Part shown: positions 23,001 to 32,259 of the stretch, piece after piece
Layout of the letters: the number at the start of each line of letters is the position of its first letter
How positions within the stretch are numbered: the stretch's first letter is position 1
Assembly: GCF_000524195.1 (NCBI RefSeq)
Contig: NW_020170389.1
Location: 1,039,983-1,103,982 of the forward strand
DNA length: 64,000 bases
From: Echinococcus granulosus
Taxonomy: Eukaryota; Platyhelminthes; Cestoda; Cyclophyllidea; Taeniidae
Direction of reading: 5' to 3'
Position numbers and translations under genes: made by a program
Notes under the pieces: generated by a model
Seen by the model: only the letters and a program-made list of their open reading frames with translations
Told to the model about the DNA's origin: nothing
Databases searched by the model: none

Positions 23001-26000
23001 TTGACATTAAAGACACGCACCTAGAGATAGTTTGACGTAACCATTTACAGATAAATCAAGCACGATAATTTAGTGAGGACTTATGATAACAGCTAACATC
23101 ATTCAGCTGAATGCTGACGAATAGGTTCAAGTAGAGATACAACACGTTGTCTGGTAGTGCGATGATCTCAACAATTTACGGACTAACATAATTCAAGTTT
23201 ACAAGAATTAAATTCATTTACAAAATCATCCAGCTTCAAGAGATTCATGGATCTTAACCGCACGAGCGTTGTTTAATGAAAAGAAGCAGAAATGCACATC
23301 ATTTACTGTAAAAGAAATGTAATAATTGGAAATAGCTTCATGACGGTAAAACATTGAGTTGAGAAACTCTTGTAGTGCCTTGATTTTATCCACTGGATAA
23401 ATGAAACGGAGACAAATCAATGATAAGTCAAAAAAATGGAAATAAGCTAGCGACCTCCCAGCGCGCAATCATCTTGTCAAGAAGGCTGTATGAGGGGAAG
23501 AAACAGAGCACCCCACCAGGCACGTATTGACAGGCCTCGAGAAGGAGGTGGCCGACCTCGTCCTGAAAGACGAAGGCACTCTGGTTCGCGAAAGTGGCGC
23601 AGAGACGGCCACCGCGGGGTCCGCAAGCAACACAGGTGGCGAGGACGCGTTGCGGGGGTACCACGTGGCTTGCCTCCAGACGCACAGGAAAGTCGACACC
23701 CAATTCTGCCGCCAACGCCTCTAGTGGCGCTAGCGTGCCACTGGCAAGGATGAGACTATGCGCGCTCTCCGCTAGGCTGCGCATGCACACCGCCGGATTG
23801 AGACACCAGAAGTTCAAACTCAGGCTCTTCCGCTCCACTAGTCGCGTCTGCCGCCAACCGCACAGCGTGACACAGGTGACAAGAGAAGAGAAAGGGCACA
23901 ACCGCGTTTACTATCATTGCAGGGAATCTAGTATTAATCTGCATCAGTCCTAAGTTCCGCTTGCTCTTACCATTTCCTAGCTGATAATACTCGAGATAAG
24001 CCACAATCCTAAATTTCAGCCAAAGTTTACGAAACCCCGTTTAAGATAGCCAAGCCTCATTAATACTTTCCATGGGTACCAAGCAGACTCCTAACTAAGG
24101 CCTTCTCTTAAATTTTAATACGGTAACGGCAATATGGGAAGCAGAATATCCACAGACAATGCTTGAAAATAATTGATATTCTACGATGAAGTTAGTTTAC
24201 ATTCCTTTTTATAGTCGAATTTCACCATCACTTCCTACGAGTCTATTCATAGCTCTAGTCCGCTAACCAATCTATAAATGATTTTGGACTTCTCTATACT
24301 GTAATGTTTGGATTTGTACAGACAGTTGGTCTTTCTAAAATTTGAATAGCATACCATTCCAGTAGTGTGTTTTGACATTTGATTTTTAGCTATTTTGGAT
24401 TGGTACCCTCTAGACACAAATCGGATTTGCTGCGCCGTGGTATCCAGTATACATTGGAAAGCACGCTGGAAACTGCAAGAGCCTAGATAGGTTCAGTTTT
24501 TTCCAACTTATTTTAAATTTCTCACATTGGAAATCGTAGTGTTAAATAGGGACACTTAAGCAAACTGCCCATGCATTTCTATTCGGCTAAAAGAATACTA
24601 CCAATGGCAGTTCCAACTCATTGGTTCGAGAATATACCAAATTGCCGCGAAACAAGAATATTATAAGGTAACTACACTACGGAGCTTTTAGCACATAAAA
24701 TACGTAATAGGGATATGGGATTTTAAATGATGGCTTAATTTTCGAATCCGTAAATTACATTAACATTGGATCGGAACCGGTTATCTTATTCGCCTAGAAG
24801 GAGGCTTGGAATACGGCGTTCCAGCCTTAAAAATGCAATTAATCGCCAAGAATACTATCTTTAGTATCTGACAACCTTAAAATGGCCTGGATTTTCAAGT
24901 TTCGAAAAAAGAACATAGTCTAAAGACACTTTCGCTACTAAATGCCAATTTACATCATTTTTCCACCGCTACTAGGTAGCAATTCATATACGAAACCTAC
25001 ATACTTTAGCACCTCGTGTTTTGCTTAGCCACCGGTTCATCGGGACACTAGAACTGTCAAAATCTTCCTCCTGAGGCTGCCTTTCGAAATTGACGACTTC
25101 TGTCAAGACGGCTCTGTAGTTTCGGATGCGACGCATATCATCGCTTAAAAATAAATGCCAAAATAAAGCAATAGGGAATATCGTCATTCTGACCCCACTT
25201 CCATTGGTTAAAATGCTTTTTAATTGGCCGAGAATAGACAGAGAACTACTTAAAGTATTTCCTGGACTACAATAGCTCTTAAAAAGACTCAAAATTTAAT
25301 CTAGTATGGAGTAAATCCACAGCAGTGTCCTCAATTCACTATCCTCAAATAATGCACACTTACCCGTACATGAACTTGAGCATAGTGAAGATGTAGGTGA
25401 AAAGACGGATCGTTGCAGAACTGAGAGATTTTGACTCATTTCGCACCGTGGAAAAGTCACGATTAGCTGCTGCCTCCTTCTGAACCATGTTATTTAGCCG
25501 ATTAAAACTTGTCTACAATGATAAGCCACTTTTCATTCACTTGGCATACCCTACCATATTTATATAATATTTTTTAATGGTTCCTGAAGTGGATATAATT
25601 TAGCCATAATCAAACATGAATACGCACATTTTTATTGAAAACACATACTTTAATATACTATTGTTAATTATGTCTCTTAGTTGCGCGGGCTCCCAATCAC
25701 AAGCACTTAAAAATCCAAAATAACATCTAAGGACCGGTTAATAATTAACGATAATATTTTAATCGCAACATTCAGAAGGGGACTGAATACCGAAAGCATA
25801 AGGCAGGATAAAAAGCAATTTGAGACCAGCGTTAGCTAAATCATTTCACAGGACAAAATACTGTTGAACTTTCCAATATCATTTAAACGGAAAGACAAAT
25901 TTCAGATCACAAGGCAATGAAACAGCAAATTTACTCTTATCCAAACGCACCCACACCGGTAATTCAGAATGACGACTTTCTTCGGCATTCCTAATTTTGA

Positions 26001-27975
26001 TACCTTTTTGAAATACTGCATTTCAGATACCGTGCCTTAGTGATGTGGGATCGAATTACATTTCCCGTTTTAGTTTTCTTGGCTAAAAGTTCTATCTAGT
26101 GATAAACTTGCAGTTAAATAAGAATCCCCCTGACTCCTAAGAATTTTCCACAAAAAGAGCCTTACATTAGTCTCTATTTAAAATAAACATTACCCATTTT
26201 TTCTTCACGCCGGGTGAGGATTAGTCCAGTAACAATGAAAGAGTGAGCTGTACTCTGCAATGCATATCGTGGAAACAACAGTGAAAAATGATTAATGCAA
26301 TCGGTCCATTTGAACTATAGGCGTCTAAGATAGCACTTCCATAGATTTCATGATTTATATTTTATTACATGGTATTTCCCGCCGGCACCTCAGTACGTTA
26401 GAAAAGTAGCGATCCACGTAAACAAAGGAGTAAGACGTCAAAACAGGTTCAAATGGATTTCAAGAAAATTACATTAAATACTTTAAGGAATAAAAGAGTA
26501 CAAAAACCATTTCAATGACTTCCTATAATGAAATTGTAATAGTAGTCTCTCCAGGATACTATCGGTACTTTTAATTACAAGTCAATCCCTCACCTTCATG
26601 GTTTTAAAGCGATCCACGCCAAGGCCCACGGTGGACAGGAGGCCCTCGATCTCAGTATCCGACCAGACCTGCGCGGAAGAGGCGAAACTACCGGCTGCGA
26701 CCAGACGTGAGCGCGTGAGCATCATAACCTGATGAATAGCGTCGAGGAGGTTGATTAGTGCCTTCACATCCTCGGCCAGGATGTCACCAATCACTTGCAG
26801 AAGACAAAGGTAACGCTTTAGGTCTTCCGAGGCCGCCAACACCTCTCGTTCCAACAGAGTCACTGAGGTGGCTGCGCGCGCTGCGTCCTCGATATTGTGC
26901 GCCTCATCGATTATGACCACACTACCAGAGACCTCACTGGCCACCTGTTCCAATGACCAGTGTCTAATAACTCACCTTTCCCTTTTGCATCACCATGTTT
27001 ACAACCTACCGACTCTCTGAATACCGGATCAAGGAGATAGTTGTAGGGGCAGAAGCAGAGAGTGACACGTTCAAAAAGTTTAAAGGCGAAGAAGTACGGA
27101 CAGGTGTGCGCTTTGACCATCGCCTCTACGTATTCCTCGAGGACCCAAGGTCTGTTCAGATCTAGTGCTCGCATGCATCGGGTTGCGATCTGGCGGTTCT
27201 TGCCTATGTCGAAGGGACATGTGCCCTTCTGTTCGAGAATACTCTGGTTCGGTTCGGAAGATTAACAAGCCTACCAGATTCTGACAAGCATCATTTACGT
27301 TCGACTGTTTGCGGACCTCGGGGTTAATACAGGAACGCGTCCTACTACTCAAGATGCACATTCTACAGGGCAATATGGTGAAGATAAGACCGAAGAATTA
27401 CTCGATATTTGAATACTTGGTTTTGCGTAGTTCACGAATAACTTGGGAGATTTGTTTGTGCGTTCTAGTTGCGTAGATTATACGAGGGATTTGTCTAAAA
27501 TAAATCGGCATTAATGATCAGCGGAGAAACAGACGCGTTCTCGTCGACCGACCGAGATTCAGTAGCGCCACACGTGCAAAGTGATGGAGCTTTTCGAACG
27601 TTTCCCTCCATAAAATCAACAAAATCATCACCTAAAAATGTGTCCAAACGTTAGTCTTACCTTGTTCATTTTGAGTAAAAGCAAGGAGTTTGCAGGTTTT
27701 GAGATGCACAATCCCACCTGAAATGTCTTTATACACTTAAAGCTACAAGGTTGTTTACCCCGCTCAACGCTTTTGGACCCCTTACCCACTTGATGCTCTA
27801 ACCACCCAAGGGTAGCGCAAAGCAAGGCAAGGGTCTTTCCTGTCCCAGTCGGAGATTCTAACAGGCATCCCTGTTTATTGTTAAGTGCTGTTAACACTCG
27901 ATTTAGCATAGAAAGCTGACAGCCATACGGCTTGTAGGGAAAATGGATAGAAACACCCTGTATCTTGAGGTCCAT
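20000..27975 (-). CDS. BRIP1: FANCJ/BRIP1-type XPD-family iron-sulfur DNA helicase
   Basis: Complete 13-exon minus-strand gene, 802 codons: 27786-27975, 27661-27717, 27535-27631, 27402-27494, 27275-27362, 27010-27243, 26594-26944, 25364-25512, 25005-25143, 23455-23847, 22200-22460, 20159-20430 and 20000-20084. FANCJ is a nuclear 5'-3' superfamily 2 helicase that unwinds forked and G-quadruplex DNA in crosslink repair. Visible: Q-motif region FPYKPYGCQ (residues 12-20), Walker A SPTGTGKT (41-48), motif Ia YATRTHKQ, four cysteines for the 4Fe-4S cluster (C157, C172, C184, C223), DEAH (266-269), SGT motif III, and motif [12 protein letters not shown] (from 735). NFWCLNPAV is diagnostic of FANCJ over RTEL1, DDX11 or XPD. 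All phases agree. At 802 residues it is far shorter than the roughly 1250-residue human protein and ends just after the helicase core, so the BRCA1- and MLH1-binding parts appear missing. Confidence 0.9.
20159..20430 (-). CDS. BRIP1: FANCJ exon 12: motif VI
   Basis: Contains [20 protein letters not shown] followed by RGDWG, motif VI with its arginine finger. Donor GTAAAT in phase 2. The acceptor could be CACTAG at 20431 (used here) or TTCAAG at 20398; both are phase 0 and differ by 11 codons. Confidence 0.85.
20431..22199 (-). other. FANCJ intron
   Basis: 1.8-kb intron. A 133-codon minus-strand frame at 20613-21014 has no family resemblance and lies between exons whose phases join directly, so I treat it as non-coding. 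Confidence 0.55.
22200..22460 (-). CDS. BRIP1: FANCJ exon 11: motifs IV-V
   Basis: Acceptor CATTCGCAG and donor GTTTGC, both phase 0. Encodes [20 protein letters not shown] and [12 protein letters not shown], which match the family's motif V region. Confidence 0.9.
22461..23454 (-). other. FANCJ intron, nothing else seen
   Basis: AT-rich 994-nt intron between exons 10 and 11. Confidence 0.6.
23455..23847 (-). CDS. BRIP1: FANCJ exon 10: start of helicase domain 2
   Basis: Contains [10 protein letters not shown], the FANCJ signature, then [20 protein letters not shown] and [13 protein letters not shown]. The 3' donor reads GAG then GTCGCT, a weak site placed by homology and phase (RWE joining LTGLLDKLE). 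The acceptor at 23848 (GGCGGCAG) is the least certain boundary; the open frame continues upstream to 23901. Confidence 0.85.
23848..25004 (-). other. FANCJ intron, nothing else seen
   Basis: AT-rich 1157-nt intron between exons 9 and 10. Confidence 0.6.
25005..25143 (-). CDS. BRIP1: FANCJ exon 9
   Basis: Acceptor ATTTTTAAG, donor GTATGT. It starts [20 protein letters not shown], the equivalent of the vertebrate DDYKIAIQQ segment, and ends LSKTRGAK in phase 0. Confidence 0.85.
25364..25512 (-). CDS. BRIP1: FANCJ exon 8
   Basis: Acceptor CATTGTAG, donor GTAAGT, leaving phase 2. Encodes [20 protein letters not shown] and onward to LKFMYG, which aligns with the family segment between the DEAH box and helicase domain 2. 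Confidence 0.85.
25513..26593 (-). other. FANCJ intron, nothing else seen
   Basis: AT-rich 1081-nt intron between exons 7 and 8, the first long intron of the gene after six short ones. Confidence 0.6.
26594..26944 (-). CDS. BRIP1: FANCJ exon 7: DEAH box
   Basis: Encodes [12 protein letters not shown] (Walker B, residues 266-269) and the following helical arch-like region, ending GVDRFKTMK. Acceptor GGAACAG, donor GTGAGG, both phase 0. Confidence 0.9.
27010..27243 (-). CDS. BRIP1: FANCJ exon 6: remaining Fe-S cysteines
   Basis: It follows a 31-nt intron. It supplies C184 (EQKGTCPF) and C223 (KAHTCPYF) and reads into the conserved [15 protein letters not shown]. Donor GTAGGT, phase 0. Confidence 0.9.
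27275..27362 (-). CDS. BRIP1: FANCJ exon 5: first Fe-S cysteines
   Basis: Acceptor GCCCTGTAG, donor GTAGGC. Encodes [16 protein letters not shown] and onward to NDACQNL, providing C157 and C172 of the predicted 4Fe-4S cluster. Confidence 0.9.
27402..27494 (-). CDS. BRIP1: FANCJ exon 4: motif Ia
   Basis: Acceptor TTATTTTAG, donor GTAATT. Encodes [20 protein letters not shown], which contains the TRTHKQ motif of XPD-family helicases. Confidence 0.9.
27535..27631 (-). CDS. BRIP1: FANCJ exon 3
   Basis: Acceptor ATTTTTAG after a 29-nt intron. Encodes [20 protein letters not shown] and onward to SVDEN. The matching insert in vertebrate FANCJ is much longer and carries the nuclear localisation signal. 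The donor is GTCTGT, unusual but the only one I found that keeps phase. Confidence 0.65.
27661..27717 (-). CDS. BRIP1: FANCJ exon 2 (57 nt)
   Basis: Acceptor ACATTTCAG, donor GTAAGA. Encodes [14 protein letters not shown], part of the variable insert between motifs I and Ia. It reads in a different frame from the genomic frame continuous with exon 1, so the intron is required. Confidence 0.75.
27786..27975 (-). CDS. BRIP1: FANCJ exon 1: Q motif and Walker A
   Basis: The start ATG at 27975 gives [20 protein letters not shown], which aligns with the start of the family's helicase core. Walker A SPTGTGKT follows. The donor GTAAGG leaves phase 1. A TTTTTAG acceptor-like site lies 8 nt upstream of the ATG (27984-27985), so the messenger may be trans-spliced or have a 5' untranslated exon. 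Confidence 0.9.
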
Positions 27976-28934
27976 CCCAAAATCTAAAAATCATTCTTGT
28001 GGATAGTACGGATTAAGCCTTGTAGGTGGTGAACTGGAACTTACACAACAGTTAGACTCGAGATGAAAAACGCCACGTAAGAATAAGCTAAAACGAGAGC
28101 AGACCCTTGGAAGGTAATGTATAAGTAGCATGATACAGACCGTGCTAGTAGGCACAGTAAGTAGTGTAAATGAACTAGAAACAATTTTTCTCAAGTGAAG
28201 ATTCCTTTATGAGTTGAAAGGTTCCAACCAACACAAAAGTATTTAGAGGGCAACAAAACTAAAATGCCTATTTTATGTCACTCAATGGAATATAAGTACA
28301 CTAGGCAAGAAATCTGTCGTGTACTACTAAGGCTGTAAATGAAGAATTTTGCGATCAACCCCTTCACAAGATGCCGTTGCAGAACAGTCCTAAGAAGATT
28401 TGTTACATCGACGCGAATTTGGGCAGCTACTTTCTTGGTGTGATGAAGTGACGAAAATACATGTTCGGTCTTATGCATACTTACCCAAGTCAGGACAGCC
28501 GTACGCCTGGCCGACTAGCACACCTCCCTTTACTTTAAAAAATCGCTCGTTCACTAACATTTAAAACAAAATTTTTAAATATATTCTTAAATGAGTTTGT
28601 AGGATATGATTGCAATAAAATCATTAGGACTGGCGGTCCAAAAAGTTTTGGAATAGGTTGACCACCCTCCAACACTGAATCTGTGCCCCCCAAACAGCTC
28701 ACTTGATTTCCGCCACCATCTAGGCCTCACTGTACACTTCCGGAGGGAACAAATGGGAGCCACGTCCGCCACTAAGGCACCACCACGGGAGGCCACTCCA
28801 CCGGAAGAAAAACACCCGACTTCGACCCACCCACACGACCCACAAGGTGAAAAAGCTCACGCAACCTGCCAAAAGAACCCACAGACACATCGAAACACCG
28901 TAAGATGATGCTATTTTTAATCACAAATTTGCGT
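27976..28934. other. Spacer between CDK5RAP3 stop and FANCJ start
   Basis: About 960 nt on which both flanking genes are minus-strand, so it holds the CDK5RAP3 3' untranslated region and the FANCJ promoter. The CDK5RAP3-proximal part (28640-28900) is unusually C-rich on the plus strand and contains a 51-codon plus-strand frame (28753-28908, MGATSATKAPPREATPPEE...), Pro/His/Lys rich and unrecognised. The spacing is rather large for an operon. Confidence 0.5.
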
Positions 28935-29003
28935 TTATACGGTAACAGCTGCACCGACGAGCTTGATATCCCTCTCATATAATTTGGACAGTTCCTTCTC
29001 CAG
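28935..29003 (-). CDS. CDK5RAP3: CDK5RAP3 terminal exon
   Basis: Acceptor CTCTTTCAG. Encodes LEKELSKLYERDIKLVGAAV and one more residue pair before TAA (28935-28937), matching the human C-terminal LQKLIEADISKRYSGRPVNL. Confidence 0.85.
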   Translation of the reverse strand: MEKELSKLYERDIKLVGAAVTV

Positions 29004-31816
29004 CTGAAAGAGAAAATAGCAATGCATTTGCGAAGATCGATTTAAAGTGTAAATCAGACTATCATGCCTATCTTGTGCGCCAAGCCGTAAACTCACATAG
29101 GCAACGAGCCGCCCACGCTCCTCCAGACATTCGGTCATTTCGGTATGAAGCGTGGTCAGTTCTTCGTTCGCCTGCTGCGCGGCGACGCTGAGTTCCGTAA
29201 CGCGGGAACGCGATCGATTGGCCTGGCGACGCAGATCCCGCATCATACAGATAAGACGTTCTAGATAGCCGGGCTGGAGCCGCAGCAGTGAGAGGTGAGT
29301 TGTTGTCCTAGAGAGAGAAGCCCAACCAGCAAACACTTCACAATGCAGAGCTGTGACCGAAAGGCTGTTTACGCAAATCGTAGCCAGACTGAGGTTACTA
29401 CGTGCGATAAACATGGAATCTCACTGTTCACAAGTGGGGCCAAGTGTACAAGGTTTCAAATGAAAAAAAAAAAACGGTTGAACCTGTCAAATTTCTTTCA
29501 CCGCAATACTTGACCATCATTCATTGATGCTACTATTATCGTACGAAGTTGAAACCACAATGAGGTAAGAGGGCAAAATGTAAAAAGACTTACTCTTCAG
29601 TTATCATACTGAAAGCCTTCTGAACAGCTGAGGACATGGAGTCAATATCTGCGATGGTCTTCGACCTAACTTCGATAGGCGCATCCTAGATTCAAACAGT
29701 GTACTATTGATGAGAAAATTAAACCTGCTATTTGGATTAGTTATATTCACGGGTTCAATGCTTAATCTAAATACCTATTTTTAAATCTAGTGTCTCAAGA
29801 CTTTCACCCAGCAACGACTAGACGTGCCTACAAACTCATTATTCATGAAGATGAAGAAGCATTAAGCATAAATAATGCAAATTTCCTTTCAAGAATCCTA
29901 TCAATTAAAAATAAGAGCTGCAAGTTGATCATAAGAAAACGAATTCTAGTAACATGAAGGTTTCGCATAAGAAGCTCTATGCGTCGTCAAGATAACCTAT
30001 GGCTTTGCCATGGCAGCACTAAGCATACCGAGGCTATCTTGGGGCAAAATGAGAGAGCTCACAAGCATTATTTGGTGGTAGATCGGTGCTATGAAATCAC
30101 TGTTCAGACCAGCGATCTTTTTCTTCTTCGCTTCATGCACATAGAAGTCAGCAGCCTGGAATTCGTGGAAGTTCTCCCTGACACGGAGCAGGAAGCTAGC
30201 CAACTCCTCTAGATCATTTATGAGGGCGTCTCGACCCTCCGTGGAGTCCAGCAAAAGACGAGCATTCGCCCCAGTAGCCACCGTTGTGGCCTTACTAGCT
30301 AGTTGACGTGAAACATCCTCACCATTTTCGTCTTCCTTTGAAGCTGTGTCTTTTGACAAATCGACAATGTCGATCCCACTGAGCAAATCCGTGCCAAAGT
30401 CAGTCTCAGCTAAGTCAGTCTCGCCTCCTGCGTCCAGATCAGCGAACTAGAAGAATGAGTTGATGACGAGTTAAACCACTGAGCAGATAAGGCAATACTG
30501 CTTCTTTAAAAACTCACGTCAATCTCTTGGTCCTCACTCAAAGCTTCAGCCTCCTTAGCTTCGACTTCCTTTCTCTCCAGTTCAATCATCTTGGGCAGGT
30601 AATCATCGCTCTCACTTACAACACTTGGAGCATAACCTGTACGCCACTCGTAGACGGTGACATGACCAGACTTAATCAGCAGTCGGAGGGTTGGGCAGAC
30701 CTGCTGATTGCCTTTGCTATTAACAATACGTTTGACATGACAGGGGTACTCACCTATCCGAGTTAAGGTAGGAAGTGAAGTTCATGTAAAAATTCACCAC
30801 AGGTTCAAGGAATTTCAGGCTTGCGACATAGTCATTGAGGGTATCTGGAAGAGTGCTGGCTTTCTCCAACAACTGCAAGCGGGCATGCTCATCCTTGATT
30901 CCAAACTGCTTGCAAAGTCGTTCAACTTCAAATTCTTTGGAGTGCTGATTTGCAGTAAATTCAGTGATCTTTCGTTGCAGATCCTGAACAAATAATAATT
31001 AGTTATTAACCACTTAAGAGTACATTTATTAATTTCTGACGATCTGCAATAGCCGATTTGCATTTGGACAGATGGTAACAGATATCATTCAGCCGTTCAG
31101 TTACTTCAGCTAAGAGGACTGAATGAGTCAAATGAGTTGGCTTACCAATATTTATATGTTCAGATTCGTAGCGTGAAACAATATCTCGCCAAGTCTAAAT
31201 ATCAAATTCGGTACAACCAGAACGAAAACCCACTCGAATTGAGGCACTTGCGCGTCCAAAAAAGTCCTTTGTCGTGTCTGTTTGTTCCAAATAATTAAGA
31301 ACGTCCAACGCGTAAAAATACCGAACTAAAGTGTAGCATATTTTGGCTGATAACGGCTTCTGGCTGAAGGAACGGGTACGCTATGATCGACTCACCGTCA
31401 TAACTCTCATATTATAGTTTACTACTGTTCTGCGTTTAAAACGCTGAAACAAGTGTTGATACCGTGCAAAATACAAGAGGAGTAGTACTACGTGTGGCTC
31501 GATGTAGACAAAACAGAAAATAAATAAAAACCACACAAATATTCGAGCTAATTGCGCAGAATTATTGCAAAAACAGTGTCGTAAGAGTAAAATAAGCAGT
31601 AATTCAATAATACTTGGCTTAGCTTCAACGCTCTTAATCTTTTCAGGTGAAGACTGAGCAAGTTCATCAATCTTCTTTGATATATGTTCCATTGAATTCA
31701 TATAACTTTTCGATATAACGCGGCGTTCAACGAGCCATGCTACACGAAACTATATAAAAGGTTACAATTCTCTTACGGATCAATTTTTGAGACTGCACAG
31801 ATATCGACCCAGGCAT
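28935..31816 (-). CDS. CDK5RAP3: CDK5RAP3 (LZAP) homologue, UFMylation adaptor
   Basis: Complete 11-exon minus-strand gene, 532 codons: 31777-31816, 31614-31739, 31234-31346, 31146-31194, 31024-31109, 30754-30983, 30518-30716, 30063-30446, 29594-29685, 29097-29307 and 28935-29003. CDK5RAP3 joins UFL1 and DDRGK1 in the UFM1 ligase complex at the ER, where it helps direct UFMylation of the ribosomal protein uL24. Visible: N-terminal ISVQSQKL followed by WLVERR, CKQFGI near the middle, the strongly conserved VYEWRTG, an acidic stretch (AEALSEDQEIDFADLD) where the human protein has its IDWGDF motifs, and a C-terminal helical/coiled-coil region with LEKELSKLYERDIKL before the stop. The human protein is 506 residues, so this is full length. 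All phases are consistent. The one doubtful junction is between exons 2 and 3. Confidence 0.9.
29097..29307 (-). CDS. CDK5RAP3: CDK5RAP3 exon 10
   Basis: Acceptor CTCTCTAG. Encodes HLSLLRLQPGYLERLICMMR and a long charged helix, corresponding to the human LFMILASPRYVDRVTEFL region. Donor GTGAGT, phase 0. Confidence 0.9.
29594..29685 (-). CDS. CDK5RAP3: CDK5RAP3 exon 9
   Basis: Encodes DAPIEVRSKTIADIDSMSSA and VQKAFSMITE. Donor GTAAGT in phase 2. Confidence 0.85.
29686..30062 (-). other. CDK5RAP3 intron, nothing else seen
   Basis: 377-nt AT-rich intron, the longest of the gene. Confidence 0.6.
30063..30446 (-). CDS. CDK5RAP3: CDK5RAP3 exon 8
   Basis: Acceptor TTCTTCTAG, donor GTGAGC, phase 0 at both ends. 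It begins FADLDAGGETDLAE (continuing the acidic segment), then RLLLDSTEGRDALINDLEEL and DFIAPIYHQIML, which match the human LLEYTETRNQFLDELMELE and FQLAPAILQ segments. Confidence 0.9.
30518..30716 (-). CDS. CDK5RAP3: CDK5RAP3 exon 7: YEWRTG motif
   Basis: Encodes CPTLRLLIKSGHVTVYEWRT and GYAPSVVSESDD, the best conserved stretch of the family, then an acidic run ending EDQEID. It follows a 37-nt intron; acceptor TTAATAG chosen for phase. A GTAAGT inside the exon (SVVSES) is read through. Confidence 0.9.
30754..30983 (-). CDS. CDK5RAP3: CDK5RAP3 exon 6
   Basis: Acceptor TTTGTTCAG, donor GTGAGT. Encodes DLQRKITEFTANQHSKEFEV, then LCKQFGIKDEHARLQLLEKA, aligning closely with the human CKQYGI region. 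Confidence 0.9.
31024..31109 (-). CDS. CDK5RAP3: CDK5RAP3 exon 5
   Basis: Acceptor CCTCTTAG. Encodes EVTERLNDICYHLSKCKSAI and on to RQKLIN. The GTACTC donor makes the spacing to CKQFGI identical to human (36 residues). Confidence 0.8.
31146..31194 (-). CDS. CDK5RAP3: CDK5RAP3 exon 4 (49 nt)
   Basis: Encodes TWRDIVSRYESEHINI, the counterpart of the human KDWQEIIALYEKDN segment. It is flanked by 39-nt and 36-nt introns. Confidence 0.85.
31234..31346 (-). CDS. CDK5RAP3: CDK5RAP3 exon 3
   Basis: Encodes YTLVRYFYALDVLNYLEQTD and then TKDFFGRASASIR. Acceptor TTATCAG (an alternative TTCAG lies 17 nt upstream but breaks phase with exon 2). Donor GTGGGT, followed by a 39-nt intron. Confidence 0.8.
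31614..31739 (-). CDS. CDK5RAP3: CDK5RAP3 exon 2
   Basis: Acceptor TTTCGTGTAG. Encodes WLVERRVISKSYMNSMEHIS and onward, matching the family's WLVDRR start. The donor is taken as GTATTA at 31613 because it is the phase-compatible site; it is weak. Confidence 0.75.
31777..31816 (-). CDS. CDK5RAP3: CDK5RAP3 exon 1 (start)
   Basis: ATG at 31816; encodes MPGSISVQSQKLI. Donor GTAAGA in phase 1, followed by a 37-nt intron. A TTCGCAG acceptor-like site lies 26 nt upstream of the ATG (31843-31844), compatible with a 5' untranslated exon or trans-splicing. Confidence 0.8.
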
Positions 31817-32259
31817 ACGTCCCGACAGGTTAAATGACGCACCTGCGAAGGCGATATTCAAACATAAACTTGAAAACTTGAGGAATTTTAATACCTATCC
31901 GACATTTAAGTCAAGCCTCTAGTTTGCTCTGTCTAACTCTTTGTTTTGAGGAAAGTAATGCGATTTGGGCGAAGCCCTAACAGCATTCTGTTTTTCAATA
32001 CTTTCAAATTTTGTTGAAATTACTAGGAGTTAGCAGCCATATCCAATTAAATGGATAACAATTGGTATTTTATGTAAGACTAGGGATCTTTTTTAGGGTT
32101 CAGACAACGTTTAAAACTACTAAAGCAGCACATAAACCATGAATAGTACTTATTCCGTTTGTAAGGTGTTATTGTAGCAGCTTGAGCCTTCTCTAAGGTG
32201 ATAGTAATCCACACTACTGTAAATCTCCAAGGCTACCCTAAAGACAAAGGAAGACACAA

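Noticed and set aside
23490..23953. Plus-strand frames opposite FANCJ exon 10
   Set aside because: They are antisense shadows of a GC-rich, strongly conserved exon.
27628..27785. Continuous minus-strand frame through FANCJ exons 1-2 without splicing
   Set aside because: It ends without reaching motif Ia, whereas the 68- and 29-nt introns give phase-consistent joins into TRTHKQ.
20000..27975. Alternative identities RTEL1, DDX11 or XPD for the helicase
   Set aside because: NFWCLNPAV and the segments around motifs I and VI fit FANCJ best.
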